Assembly (NCBI GenBank): GCA_030148335.1
Contig: JASBTQ010000007.1
Coordinates: 1-64,000, forward strand
DNA length: 64,000 nucleotides
Reading direction: 5' to 3'
Source: Allomuricauda sp.
GTDB taxonomy: Bacteria; Bacteroidota; Bacteroidia; Flavobacteriales; Flavobacteriaceae
Shown here: positions 40,101-48,566 of the stretch, in pieces
Layout: each line of letters starts with the position of its first letter
How positions within the stretch are numbered: the stretch's first letter is position 1
The notes under the pieces: generated by a model
What the model saw: only the letters and a program-made list of their open reading frames with translations
The model's database searches: none
What the model was told of the DNA's origin: nothing
Program-made: the position numbers and the translations under genes

Positions 40101-40139
40101 CATGAACGAGATTAGCAAAAGTTTGCTTTTAATTTTCAT
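37101..40139 (-). CDS. SusC/RagA family TonB-linked outer membrane protein
   Basis: VSGTVMDDQGQPLPGASVIL, LDEVVVVGYGTQRKADLTGSI, SSAIYGVRAANGVIIIETKSG. Confidence 0.96.
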   Translation of the reverse strand: MKIKSKLLLISFMLFQAVLFAQNNVTVSGTVMDDQGQPLPGASVILQGTTTGIQTDFDGNYSLDNVPDTGTLVFSYIGFSTQEVPIDGRTNIDVTLQQDTQSLDEVVVVGYGTQRKADLTGSIVTVDAEQIEKTPSANPVQSLQGKVAGVQIVTTGSPGASPTVRIRGLGTYSDATELLYVVDGMFYSNIDFLNPNDIKSMNVLKDASSSAIYGVRAANGVIIIETKSGGKNRKPQIEYNGYTGIQRAQNVLQMANAEQFVTMAVESGSAPDAQFVLNAMQRYGRSRINPNVPDVNTDWFDEIIRDGIIQNHGLSVTGGTENVAYAIGTNYFSQEGLLDMKNKYERFNIRSKLDVDVTDNVKVGVNTVFSNATQFTPEDSAWFKAYFAVPILPVFDDLNTAATPVRYANAQALGYRATQNPFPDMEYNNNRLKIRKLLANIYLQTDLIKDKLTFKTTYNVDFSALEERYVNLPYNMGFGDQRLSDINRKQNNYYNQIWDNILTYTDTYNEDHNVTVMAGASYRDEAANRFEATGTDIAGINYETSWYLDFADPLSFNNNVEEENKRVYGQSYFGRVSYNFKDRYLLYGTFRADRSSKFTKDQWGYFPAVGAGWVLSQEPFMQDNGIFDFLKLRAAWGRLGNDNVNASSGSNTISNVTVDLGDNPVTGITATSNFSDLSWEVVEELDFGINLTTLSNRLSLEADYYIRDTENAIMPVYIPIANVTIDRNSGVIRNSGVEVALNWTDDISEDLNYTIGANFTTVKNETLEVENESGYIDAGSAEFRQRTIVGEPLYAFYGYETTGVYQNQAQIDADPVAQNAITNGQDIQPGYLIYNDRNGDGSITDEDRTVLGSFLPEFTYGGNIGVNYKDFGFTMNFYGQTGNKILNRKRGEIIFTSDTNMDADLAKNRWHGEGTSNTYPSSAGLRDSWNQRLSNFWVEDGDFFRIQNIQLAYTLRGDKFKGNAPDFKFTLTAERPLTLFSYNGFNPEVSNGVDRQTYPVPAIYTIGVNVKL

Positions 40140-40370
40140 AATTGTGCAAAAATAGAGTTAGATTTTTACTAAATTAACAAAACCTTAAGTCCTTGGTGTA
40201 CAGAAGGGATACATAATAAATACATCACGCAAATACCCTTGAAAAGGCCTTATTTCACTGTGTTTGCAGTAGTTCACAACTGCAAAGTGCAAAAAAAATT
40301 AACATAGTGATGTAGTGATGATGTAATTCCGAAAAGTAGGAATTGGACCGCGAGACCTAGTATTTGCGGA

Positions 40371-43124
40371 CTAAAAGGTGATAAGAAAATTGGAGAGGTT
40401 TTCCGAACTGTCTATATCCAGTTTTTTCCGTAACCTATAACGATGTATTTCCACACCCCTGATGGAAATGGCCATAAGCGGGGCAATCTCCTTCGTGGAA
40501 AGGTTCATTTTGAGGTATGCACAAAGTTTGAGGTCCTTGGGCGTCAAGGAAGGGTATGCTTTTAACAGTCTCTCGAAGAAATCTTCGTGGAGTTCCTTAA
40601 AATTGACCTCGAACCGTTTCCAATCCTCGGTATCTTCAATGGAGCTGTCCAATTTTTTGAGGAAGGATCGGTAACGCTGTGAATTGGAAAATTTATCCTT
40701 GTTCACCAAGAGCATGTTCTTGATCTCCAACATCATTTCGTTCTTCTTGGCAATGTTCAGGGTGGTGCTGGCCAATTCGTTCTGTTTCAGGCGTACTTCC
40801 TTGGCGAGTTCCTCTTTTTCCAGTTGGGCCAATCTTTCCTGTTGCTCTTTTTCCATTTGCTGCTCCATCTCCCGCTGTTTCCTGCCCAGTTTCCTGCGAT
40901 TGTACCATCTCACCAAGAAGATGGCCACTATGGTCAATAGGCCATATATGATCAAACTGGCCGTTGAAAGGTACCAAGGTGGCAAGATGGTAAAGCGCAG
41001 CGCATTGGTCGCCGAAAGCTGATTATCCATTCCCGAAGTGGAAACCTTGAAAGTGTATTCCCCATAAGGAAGGTTCTGGAAATTGATGAAACCACTTTCC
41101 ACATATTCTGTGTACTCTTTTGGGCCCTTGAGCTCAAAATAATAATGGGGAGAGATGTATTTCGGGGATGCCACTTCTATGGTGATTGACTGGGAATGCC
41201 TAAAAGGCACTTCTATCTGTTCCTGCAGTATGGCATGGGCTGCCCTTTGATCGCGAAGTACGATAATCTTAGGCACTGGAAGCACCAATTGTTGGGATTG
41301 GTCCTTCAACCTTGATGGGTTGATCTTGGCAAAACCATCGCTCAACGTGATGTAGGAAAGACTATCATTCACCTTGACCACCTTTTGTGAATCAGGGGCC
41401 AAACGTTCACGCAAGGGGAGGTCGGTGATCATAAGGCTATCCTCTTTTAAATCGGTATATATAATGGCCTTTTTATCCTCACCCTCCACAAACCAGTAGT
41501 GCTCATCATCAAAAAAGAGGAGTTCTTTGTTCCTATACTCCTTGAATTCCTCAAAGGGGACGATAAGGTCGCCAATGGAATTGTACCTGTACCAATTGCC
41601 CTCACTGTTCAGGACGATATGGTTCTTGATGTTATAGATCTCTACATTGTACTCACTCGGCCCCCCGTCATTGGCAAATTGTTGGATGCGGGCCACTTTG
41701 CCATAATCGCCATCATCAAAGTGGATTCTGTAGAACCCTTTATAAGGATGGGCGGCCCATAGTATTGTTGGGGTTTCGAAACAAAGATGCTTTACCGGAA
41801 AATCAAACCCTTCTATCTTAGTGATCTCCCATTTCCCATCCTCTTTTTTCACAAACTTTGAAAGTCCGTTGTAAGTGCCCTGCACATAGGTCGAGTTTTG
41901 CCCTGGCACCTGTATGGTCTGGTATCCCCCAGTTATTGTACTCAAGGGTTTGAAACCATCTTCCTCCACCTTATACGTACCCGTGTTATGACCGCAGAGT
42001 AGGTCACCTTCCAGTTCCACCAAATCCCATACATGGCCTTGTGAACCGTTCACGAACTTGAGTTCGTTCCCTTCAAAATAAAAAACACCCGTATTGCTCC
42101 CCAAATACAATTTTCCCTTATGCTGGGCAATGTCATATACCATTCCCAAAGTTCCCGTATAATCGGTATAATAGGATATAGGGTTGTTGAGCTTCACCCG
42201 GGCTATACCATTGTCCAGTCCCAACCAGAGTTGATCATTGTACAGCAAAATGGAGAGGACCGTATTGTTCTGCAAGCCAGATTCCCTGTTCAAGATCTGA
42301 TGGGTCCTGGTAAATGCGTCATACAGGTACATCCCATTTTTGATGGTACCAAAACCTATCCTGTCCCTGCCAAGCACATACATTTTGTTCAATTGGTGCT
42401 GTTTGAGGTCCTCGTTGATCTTGGCCGACCAAGGACGGAGGTTTTCTCCATCAAAAAGGTAACACCCACTGAGCTTGGTACCTACCATCAAACTGCCCTT
42501 GAAGACCACCATGTCGGTAATCGTTTTTCCCATGAGCAAATCCTGGTCGGGCAAGGGCACCAGTTCCTTGTCCTTCAGTTCAAAAAGACCGAGGGGGCCA
42601 GAGGCAACAATCAGCTTATCATTGAATTCGATAAAATCGGATACAAAATTGGGAGGGACCACCACTTCTATGGCATTGCCATCATAACTATAAATGGCCG
42701 AGAAGGAACGGAACAGTACTTTATCATGGGATGGGAATATTTCCCAAAACTCCTCGCTGGTGAAGGTATGGTCCTTGATCAGACGCGTAAGCGATGTATA
42801 TTCGAGTTGCCCAATGGCATTTTTCACCCAATAGCCAAACTCTTCGTAAGATCCCGTATAGACCCGGTCCCCTATGGACTCCACGGATCGGATAATGGTA
42901 TTGTTGGGCAGTTTGTTGAGGGTCCATTGCTCTCCATTGAAATAGAGGAGCCCCTTGTTATTGGCCACAAAGAGTTCGCCATCATCGTTTACGGAAACAT
43001 CCCAGTTTTTGCTGGCTCCCTTATACTCCAGCAGTCGATAATTGTATATGGGTGGCAATAGGTTTTGTCCACAGACCAGAATGGGGACAAAAAGAATCAA
43101 TGTTTTCAAGAACTTGCCAAGCAT
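40371..43124 (-). CDS. Triple-tyrosine-motif sensor/regulator with C-terminal LuxR-type HTH
   Basis: N-terminal beta-propeller-like repeats, Y_Y_Y region (GEYTFKVSTSGMDNQ), TM, coiled coil, C-terminal LTPKDLKLCAYLKMNLSTKEIAPLMAISIRGVEIHRYRLRKKL. Confidence 0.88.
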   Translation of the reverse strand: MLGKFLKTLILFVPILVCGQNLLPPIYNYRLLEYKGASKNWDVSVNDDGELFVANNKGLLYFNGEQWTLNKLPNNTIIRSVESIGDRVYTGSYEEFGYWVKNAIGQLEYTSLTRLIKDHTFTSEEFWEIFPSHDKVLFRSFSAIYSYDGNAIEVVVPPNFVSDFIEFNDKLIVASGPLGLFELKDKELVPLPDQDLLMGKTITDMVVFKGSLMVGTKLSGCYLFDGENLRPWSAKINEDLKQHQLNKMYVLGRDRIGFGTIKNGMYLYDAFTRTHQILNRESGLQNNTVLSILLYNDQLWLGLDNGIARVKLNNPISYYTDYTGTLGMVYDIAQHKGKLYLGSNTGVFYFEGNELKFVNGSQGHVWDLVELEGDLLCGHNTGTYKVEEDGFKPLSTITGGYQTIQVPGQNSTYVQGTYNGLSKFVKKEDGKWEITKIEGFDFPVKHLCFETPTILWAAHPYKGFYRIHFDDGDYGKVARIQQFANDGGPSEYNVEIYNIKNHIVLNSEGNWYRYNSIGDLIVPFEEFKEYRNKELLFFDDEHYWFVEGEDKKAIIYTDLKEDSLMITDLPLRERLAPDSQKVVKVNDSLSYITLSDGFAKINPSRLKDQSQQLVLPVPKIIVLRDQRAAHAILQEQIEVPFRHSQSITIEVASPKYISPHYYFELKGPKEYTEYVESGFINFQNLPYGEYTFKVSTSGMDNQLSATNALRFTILPPWYLSTASLIIYGLLTIVAIFLVRWYNRRKLGRKQREMEQQMEKEQQERLAQLEKEELAKEVRLKQNELASTTLNIAKKNEMMLEIKNMLLVNKDKFSNSQRYRSFLKKLDSSIEDTEDWKRFEVNFKELHEDFFERLLKAYPSLTPKDLKLCAYLKMNLSTKEIAPLMAISIRGVEIHRYRLRKKLDIDSSENLSNFLITF

Positions 43125-43480
43125 TCCTGTTTCGATTTAGCCTATGACCAAAGGTCTTTCCTTTTAATCAATATACAAAACTAAATGTAGAAATACAGTT
43201 TTGTTCAGGAATCATCGCCCTATTGATGTTCTCCCAATACTGACAACCGTCATAAAAATCATTCTATCACATCATTTTGCTTAAGCGACATTTACCTTTT
43301 TCCTTGACCCATTTTACATACGATAATCTTTTTTAACCTTTTGATAATCCCTTTTCCTTTTTCATAACCTTTATTGTTTTCTTCTTAATCCGCAACGATA
43401 TTCCTCTCATCTATTTTAGCACCACAACTGACCAAGGAGACAAAATAGACCTTGGTGCCATATCCAACCAAAATTAAACT

Positions 43481-44479
43481 ATGATTCAAGTAAAATGTAC
43501 TTGCGCCAATAGACCCTTCAAGTCAGGAAGAGCTTTCCGTTGGACTTGTTTATTGGTATTCGCCTGCATGGGTCTTTCGCTCCAGGCACAGACACCCAAC
43601 GATGCCCTGATGATGCCTTCCAAAAACATCTGCGTGCTTCTATCGTATGACTTTGGAACTTTTGACCGATATTGGGAAGGAACCTTGTTAAGGTCCAATG
43701 AGACCATTGCCACAGTGGACCAAAAAACCATCATGCCCATGGCTGCCATCGGTATTTTGGACGACCTCAATTTTTACATCAGCCTACCCCATATCAATAC
43801 TGAATCATCCGAGCCCAATGGAGGAAAATTTGCCGGTGCCAAGGGCTTTCAGGATATCGGGTTTGCTCTTAAATATCGTGCCGTCCATCGGGATTTGGGC
43901 CCCGGAAAGTTCACTGCCCTGGCCACGGCTGGTTTTTCAACCCCTTTCACCAATTATCTTTCGGACTACAGGCCCTACAGCATTGGAGCTGGTGCCCCTG
44001 AGTTTTCCTTGCGAGGCATAACCCAATACCAATGGAACAATGGTTTTTATGCCCGTGCCTCCCTCGCCCACTTATGGCGCGGATATACCGAAGCGGAGCG
44101 GGACTATTACTATAACAATGGGAGCTACTATACCGCTTGGATGGATGTGCCCAATGCATGGACCTATGAGGGTATCCTAGGAAAATGGTTGTTCGATTAC
44201 TCTTTGAAACTTGAATTGAGCTATTTCAGCCTTACCTCGACCAGTGGGGATGATATCCGGGCATACAACGCAGCACAACCTACCAACAAAGTGGAATCCG
44301 ACCGCATAGGGTTTTCAGCACAATACTACTTCAAATCGCTGAAAGGATTTGGGGTAGTGGCCTATCACAACAGGGTGGTGGACGGAAGGAACGTTCCCAA
44401 GCTGAGCAACACGGGCTTTGGCATCACCTACCAATTCAATGTCATTAAAAAACAAACTGAAGCTACCGATGAACAATAA
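43481..44479 (+). CDS. Outer membrane beta-barrel (transporter-like) protein
   Basis: Secretion signal region GLSLQAQTPN; alternating amphipathic strands; C-terminal NTGFGITYQFNVIKK. Confidence 0.65.
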   Translation: MIQVKCTCANRPFKSGRAFRWTCLLVFACMGLSLQAQTPNDALMMPSKNICVLLSYDFGTFDRYWEGTLLRSNETIATVDQKTIMPMAAIGILDDLNFYISLPHINTESSEPNGGKFAGAKGFQDIGFALKYRAVHRDLGPGKFTALATAGFSTPFTNYLSDYRPYSIGAGAPEFSLRGITQYQWNNGFYARASLAHLWRGYTEAERDYYYNNGSYYTAWMDVPNAWTYEGILGKWLFDYSLKLELSYFSLTSTSGDDIRAYNAAQPTNKVESDRIGFSAQYYFKSLKGFGVVAYHNRVVDGRNVPKLSNTGFGITYQFNVIKKQTEATDEQ

Positions 44480-46010
44480 GATATATACCCTATTATTGGC
44501 CGTGGGCCTCATTACCTTGGCCTCTTGTGAGAAAGATACCCCACAGTACCTTCCATACGAAAGTTATGCATACTCCGAACCTGATGAAGATGGCGGAGAT
44601 TGGGTTCCCGTTCTCCAAGAATCCGGGGCCGCCATTGAGATAACGGCACCAGAATCGACCGCTTCGCAATCCTATTTGGATGAGCTCGAAGATATGAAAG
44701 AAGCTATGGCCAGTATGACCTCCGAACAGAAAAAAGCGGTAAAATACTGGACCAACAATCCGGCCATACGTTGGAACGAGATTGCCCTGGAACTGATCGC
44801 CAAATACAACCTCATCCCTGGGCCCAATGCTGACGGCAGCTATACCCTGCCCAATCCTTCCAACCCAGAAGGACCACCTGCATTTCCCTTTGCCCATCCA
44901 CCTTATGCGTGCAGGGCACTGGCCTATATGTCCGTGGCCCAATTTGATGGGCTCATCAGTGCATGGCACCACAAATACAACTATAACAGACCAGCACCTT
45001 ACCAACTGGATGAAAGCATCGACTACGCCTATGAGGACAACGATATTCCCTCCTATCCTTCGGATGGTGCGGTGATTGCAAGGGCATCAAGAAACATCCT
45101 AACGGCCATGTTCCCTTTGGAAGCCGAATACTTGCAAGACCTTGAGGAAGAACATTTGGAAAGCCTGATGCTTTCTGGGGGCAATGTGATGAGTGACATC
45201 GATGCCGGAGTGGAAATCGGCGATGCGGTATCTTCCACCGCCTTGGCACGTGCCGCCAATGACGGCATGAAGAACGCCCAGACCCCAAAAGCTGTATCGG
45301 ATTCCATTAAGCAAGCCGCCCTGGACAGGTTTGGCTGGGCCTGGGACAATCTGGAAATCCCAGTGCGCCCCGTGGGCCTTACCCCGCTCTTTGGCAAAGT
45401 GACCATGTGGAGCATTGATGATGTGGAAAGCGTTCGTCCCATAGCCCCACCACAATTGGATTCACAGGAATTTTTGGACGATGTGAAACTACTGAAAGAC
45501 TACGCCGACAACATGACCGACGAACACCGTAGGATCGCCAACTTTTGGCAGGACGGGCTTGGCACCTATACGCCTCCGGGACACTGGAACCGTATTGCCA
45601 ATGAGCTTATGGTGGAATATCGGTTGAATCCCTTGCAAACTACACGGACCCTGGCCTATATGAACATGGCCATCATGGATTCGGGAATAAGCTGTTGGGA
45701 TGCCAAATACTACTACCATTATCCTAGGCCCATACAGTTGATCGAAGGATTCAAGACGATTGCGGGTACACCCAATTTTCCGAGCTATACCTCTGGACAC
45801 AGTGTGTTTTCGGCAGCGGCATCGGAAGTCCTTTCCTATGTTTTCCCAGAGGAAGCATCCAAGATGAGGGCTTGGGCAGAAGAAGCGGCGATTTCCAGAG
45901 TTTACGGCGGCATCCACTGGAGTTTTGATGCCACTGTGGGCACGGAACAAGGGCAAAATGTTGCCCAATACACCATTGATAGGGCCAAAGCAGACGGTGC
46001 CGACCAATGA
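44469..46010 (+). CDS. Vanadium-dependent haloperoxidase / PAP2 family lipoprotein
   Basis: Lipobox ITLASCEKD; KYYYHYPRPIQ, PSYTSGHSVFSAAA, SRVYGGIHWSFD (KX6RP-PSGH-SRX5HX3D). Start taken at MNNKIY. Confidence 0.88.
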   Translation: MNNKIYTLLLAVGLITLASCEKDTPQYLPYESYAYSEPDEDGGDWVPVLQESGAAIEITAPESTASQSYLDELEDMKEAMASMTSEQKKAVKYWTNNPAIRWNEIALELIAKYNLIPGPNADGSYTLPNPSNPEGPPAFPFAHPPYACRALAYMSVAQFDGLISAWHHKYNYNRPAPYQLDESIDYAYEDNDIPSYPSDGAVIARASRNILTAMFPLEAEYLQDLEEEHLESLMLSGGNVMSDIDAGVEIGDAVSSTALARAANDGMKNAQTPKAVSDSIKQAALDRFGWAWDNLEIPVRPVGLTPLFGKVTMWSIDDVESVRPIAPPQLDSQEFLDDVKLLKDYADNMTDEHRRIANFWQDGLGTYTPPGHWNRIANELMVEYRLNPLQTTRTLAYMNMAIMDSGISCWDAKYYYHYPRPIQLIEGFKTIAGTPNFPSYTSGHSVFSAAASEVLSYVFPEEASKMRAWAEEAAISRVYGGIHWSFDATVGTEQGQNVAQYTIDRAKADGADQ

Positions 46011-46016
46011 TTTTAG

Positions 46017-46628
46017 CTAAACGCTGACTATTGTTCTAAAAGTAAGGTTGATTCTCGGCGTTTTCACCAACTTTGTTGGTGGCAAACGATGCAACCAATG
46101 GCTCTGGGTAATTCCCTTCATTACCAAGAGACTCCCATGGTCGAGGATCAGCTCTACTTTTTCCTTGGTCTGCTTGTGCTTGAACGCAAATTTACGTTCG
46201 GCCCCAAAACTTAAGGAAGCTATGGCCCCATTCCGCTTCAGGTCCTTCTCCGCGTCACTGTGCCAGGCCATCCCTTCCTCCCCGGAATGGTATAGATTCA
46301 GTAAACACGAATTATAGGTTTCCCCAGTACGGTTTTCGGCCAATACCTTCAACTCCAAGAGGGCTTCTGTCCACGGCAGTGCCTTTTTGGTATGGTTGGA
46401 ATAGGTGTATTCAAAAGGTCGGTCGCCATACCAGGCCACTTTACGTTTGGTCTCTATGCGCTTGCCGTAGATGATGGCCACATCGTTGGTCCAGGCAATG
46501 TTGGCCAAAAGCTCTTGAAAATAGGCATCCGCAACTTTTCGGGCCATGACAGATCCATAATAATTCACGTTGCCGTCCTTGGGCAACCAATTATGGTCGG
46601 GGTCTATTTCAGAGGTGAACAAATCCAT
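46017..46628 (-). CDS. alkB: Alpha-ketoglutarate-dependent dioxygenase AlkB family
   Basis: YNSCLLNLYHSGEEGMAWHSDAEKDL, ASLSFGAERKFAFKHK, PRINLTFR. Confidence 0.93.
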   Translation of the reverse strand: MDLFTSEIDPDHNWLPKDGNVNYYGSVMARKVADAYFQELLANIAWTNDVAIIYGKRIETKRKVAWYGDRPFEYTYSNHTKKALPWTEALLELKVLAENRTGETYNSCLLNLYHSGEEGMAWHSDAEKDLKRNGAIASLSFGAERKFAFKHKQTKEKVELILDHGSLLVMKGITQSHWLHRLPPTKLVKTPRINLTFRTIVSV

Positions 46629-46860
46629 CTTTCCATTGTTTATAGGCCTCCTTCATGCAGTGTCCGCAAGGTCGGAACCCCATTTTCCGTGCCTCGGCAT
46701 CCGATTTAAAAAAAACTCTGTTCTCCCGCTTCATACGTTTGCTCGAAGCACACCCCAAGGTACCATATATTTTCAACCTTTTGTTCCCGCCCAGTACAAT
46801 CTCCCCTTTTCGGATCATGTTCAGGACTTCTTTTTTATCGGTATCGGAATGAAATACCAT
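46609..46860 (-). CDS. Stand-alone Ada metal-binding domain protein
   Basis: GTLGCASSKRMKRENRVFFKSDAEARKMGFRPCGHCMKEAYKQW cysteine pattern. Confidence 0.87.
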   Translation of the reverse strand: MVFHSDTDKKEVLNMIRKGEIVLGGNKRLKIYGTLGCASSKRMKRENRVFFKSDAEARKMGFRPCGHCMKEAYKQWKDGFVHL

Positions 46861-46863
46861 TTC

Positions 46864-47577
46864 TCAACTGACGGCATCGTGAAAAATGATGCCTAGCGTA
46901 CATCTTTCACCGTGGTGCAGTTCACTTACCCCATGCTTCATATTCACCCTGTAGTATCCCTTTGTGCCTTTTACCGGTCTAAAATTCGTGGTGAAGAGTA
47001 CCATATCCCCTTTCTTGGGCCTGAGCACAATGGCTTTGGATTGGGCCCTCGGTGTTTGTTGGGTCATGACAAATTCACCTCCTTGGTAATCGGTATCGGG
47101 ATCGCTCAAAAAAAGGACGGCCTGGAGAGGAAAATAGATTTCTCCGTACAGATCTTGATGCAAGGTATTGAACCCGCCCTTTCCATATTTTAAAATAAGT
47201 GGGGTAGGTTTCAACTGGTTCTGCTCCTTACATTGATCTATCAATTCCTGATGGGTTTGGGGAAAAACCTTTTTTATGTTCAACGCTTTCATCCAAAGAT
47301 TGGCAACGGGAACCAAATGTGGGTACAATCCTTCCCTGAGTTCTTGGATGGGTTCGGGCAATGGATAATCAAAATATTTGTATTCCCCCAATCCGAAACG
47401 ATAGCGTTCCATGACCACGGTCTTCCTGTACCCTTCTTTCTGATCGTATAATTCCTTCAGGGCATCGCACCTATCTGGTTCCAAAAAATCGGAAACCAAG
47501 GCATATCCCTTGTCATGCAGACTTTCTTCCACTTGGTCCCATTTGACCTCGGAACTTTGGTGCATTATTGTATTCAT
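46864..47577 (-). CDS. 2OG-Fe(II) oxygenase (prolyl hydroxylase-like)
   Basis: GGFNTLHQDLYGEIYFPLQAVLFLSDPDTDYQGGEFVMTQ and GTKGYYRVNMKHGVSEL. Start taken at MNTIMHQ. Confidence 0.85.
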   Translation of the reverse strand: MNTIMHQSSEVKWDQVEESLHDKGYALVSDFLEPDRCDALKELYDQKEGYRKTVVMERYRFGLGEYKYFDYPLPEPIQELREGLYPHLVPVANLWMKALNIKKVFPQTHQELIDQCKEQNQLKPTPLILKYGKGGFNTLHQDLYGEIYFPLQAVLFLSDPDTDYQGGEFVMTQQTPRAQSKAIVLRPKKGDMVLFTTNFRPVKGTKGYYRVNMKHGVSELHHGERCTLGIIFHDAVS

Positions 47578-47580
47578 GTT

Positions 47581-47629
47581 GACTGTTCGTTTTTTGATTG
47601 ATGATGGATTGGACTGTTCGTTTTTTGAT
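47581..47629. repeat. Short direct repeat (18 bp, 31-bp period)
   Basis: gactgttcgttttttgat at 47581-47598 and 47612-47629. Confidence 0.9.
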
Positions 47630-47636
47630 GGATGTT

Positions 47637-48494
47637 TTACTCGGCAGGGGCCATTTGCGCAGCTTCCCACCCTATGATGGCACTTTTTCGGGTACTGCCC
47701 CACATATAACCTCCCACTTTTCCGGTCGATTGAATGACCCTATGGCATGGGATCAAAAAGGCTACGGGGTTTTTCCCAATGGCTGTGCCCACAGCGCGAG
47801 ATGCTTTCGGTCTTTCCATTTTTTGTGCAATGGATCCATACACCTCCAAACTTCCGGTCGGGATCTTGAGCAGGGTTTCCCATACTTTCAATTGGAAGGG
47901 CGTACCGTGCAAATGCAGTTTGATCTGTTCCTGCTTGCTCCAATCATCCCTAAAAATGGCCAGTCCGTCCTGCTGGTTCTTGTCCAACAACTGTCGATAG
48001 GTTGCATTGGGGAAACGGGACTTTAAATCCTCGAACCCCTCTTTTCCATCATCCACAAAGGACATATGGCAAATGCCCTTGGGCGTGGAGGCAACAATCA
48101 GTTTTCCAAAGGGGCTTTCCGCAAAACTATAGTTGATTTCCAAATTTTCTCCCCCATTCTTGTATTCCCCGGGGGTCATCCCTTCAATGTTGACAAAGAG
48201 GTCGTGCAATCTTCCCGTCCCGGAAAAACCTGTTTCCATGGCTGCTTCGGACAAAGTGACCTGTGTGTCCTTCAACATTTTCTTGGCATGTTCGACGCTG
48301 ATGTACTGCATGAACTTTTTGGGACTTACCCCTGCCCACTCCGTAAAGAGTCTTTGAAAATGGTATGGGCTCAAATGAACGGATTCCGCAATCTCGTTCA
48401 GGGAGGGTTGCTCCTTAAAATTGCTCCGTATGAAGCTGATGGCCTTTGCCACCCTATCGTAATTGAATTCTGCCTGCGTGTTCATAATTATCAT
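47637..48494 (-). CDS. AraC-type HTH fused to methylated-DNA-protein-cysteine methyltransferase
   Basis: HTH VHLSPYHFQRLFTEWAGVSPKKFMQYI; MGMT active site FLIPCHRVIQSTGKVGGY. Confidence 0.94.
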   Translation of the reverse strand: MIIMNTQAEFNYDRVAKAISFIRSNFKEQPSLNEIAESVHLSPYHFQRLFTEWAGVSPKKFMQYISVEHAKKMLKDTQVTLSEAAMETGFSGTGRLHDLFVNIEGMTPGEYKNGGENLEINYSFAESPFGKLIVASTPKGICHMSFVDDGKEGFEDLKSRFPNATYRQLLDKNQQDGLAIFRDDWSKQEQIKLHLHGTPFQLKVWETLLKIPTGSLEVYGSIAQKMERPKASRAVGTAIGKNPVAFLIPCHRVIQSTGKVGGYMWGSTRKSAIIGWEAAQMAPAE

Positions 48495-48566
48495 ATTTGA
48501 ACCAAAAGTACATGGCTCAACTTGAGGATAAAACCCGAATCTTGCTGACTATTGATCGGGAACAGT

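Noticed and set aside
40144-40155. TATTTTTG box 7 bp before the SusC start as a leaderless-transcript promoter
   Set aside because: No -33 TTG at acceptable spacing; T-rich context makes chance matches likely.
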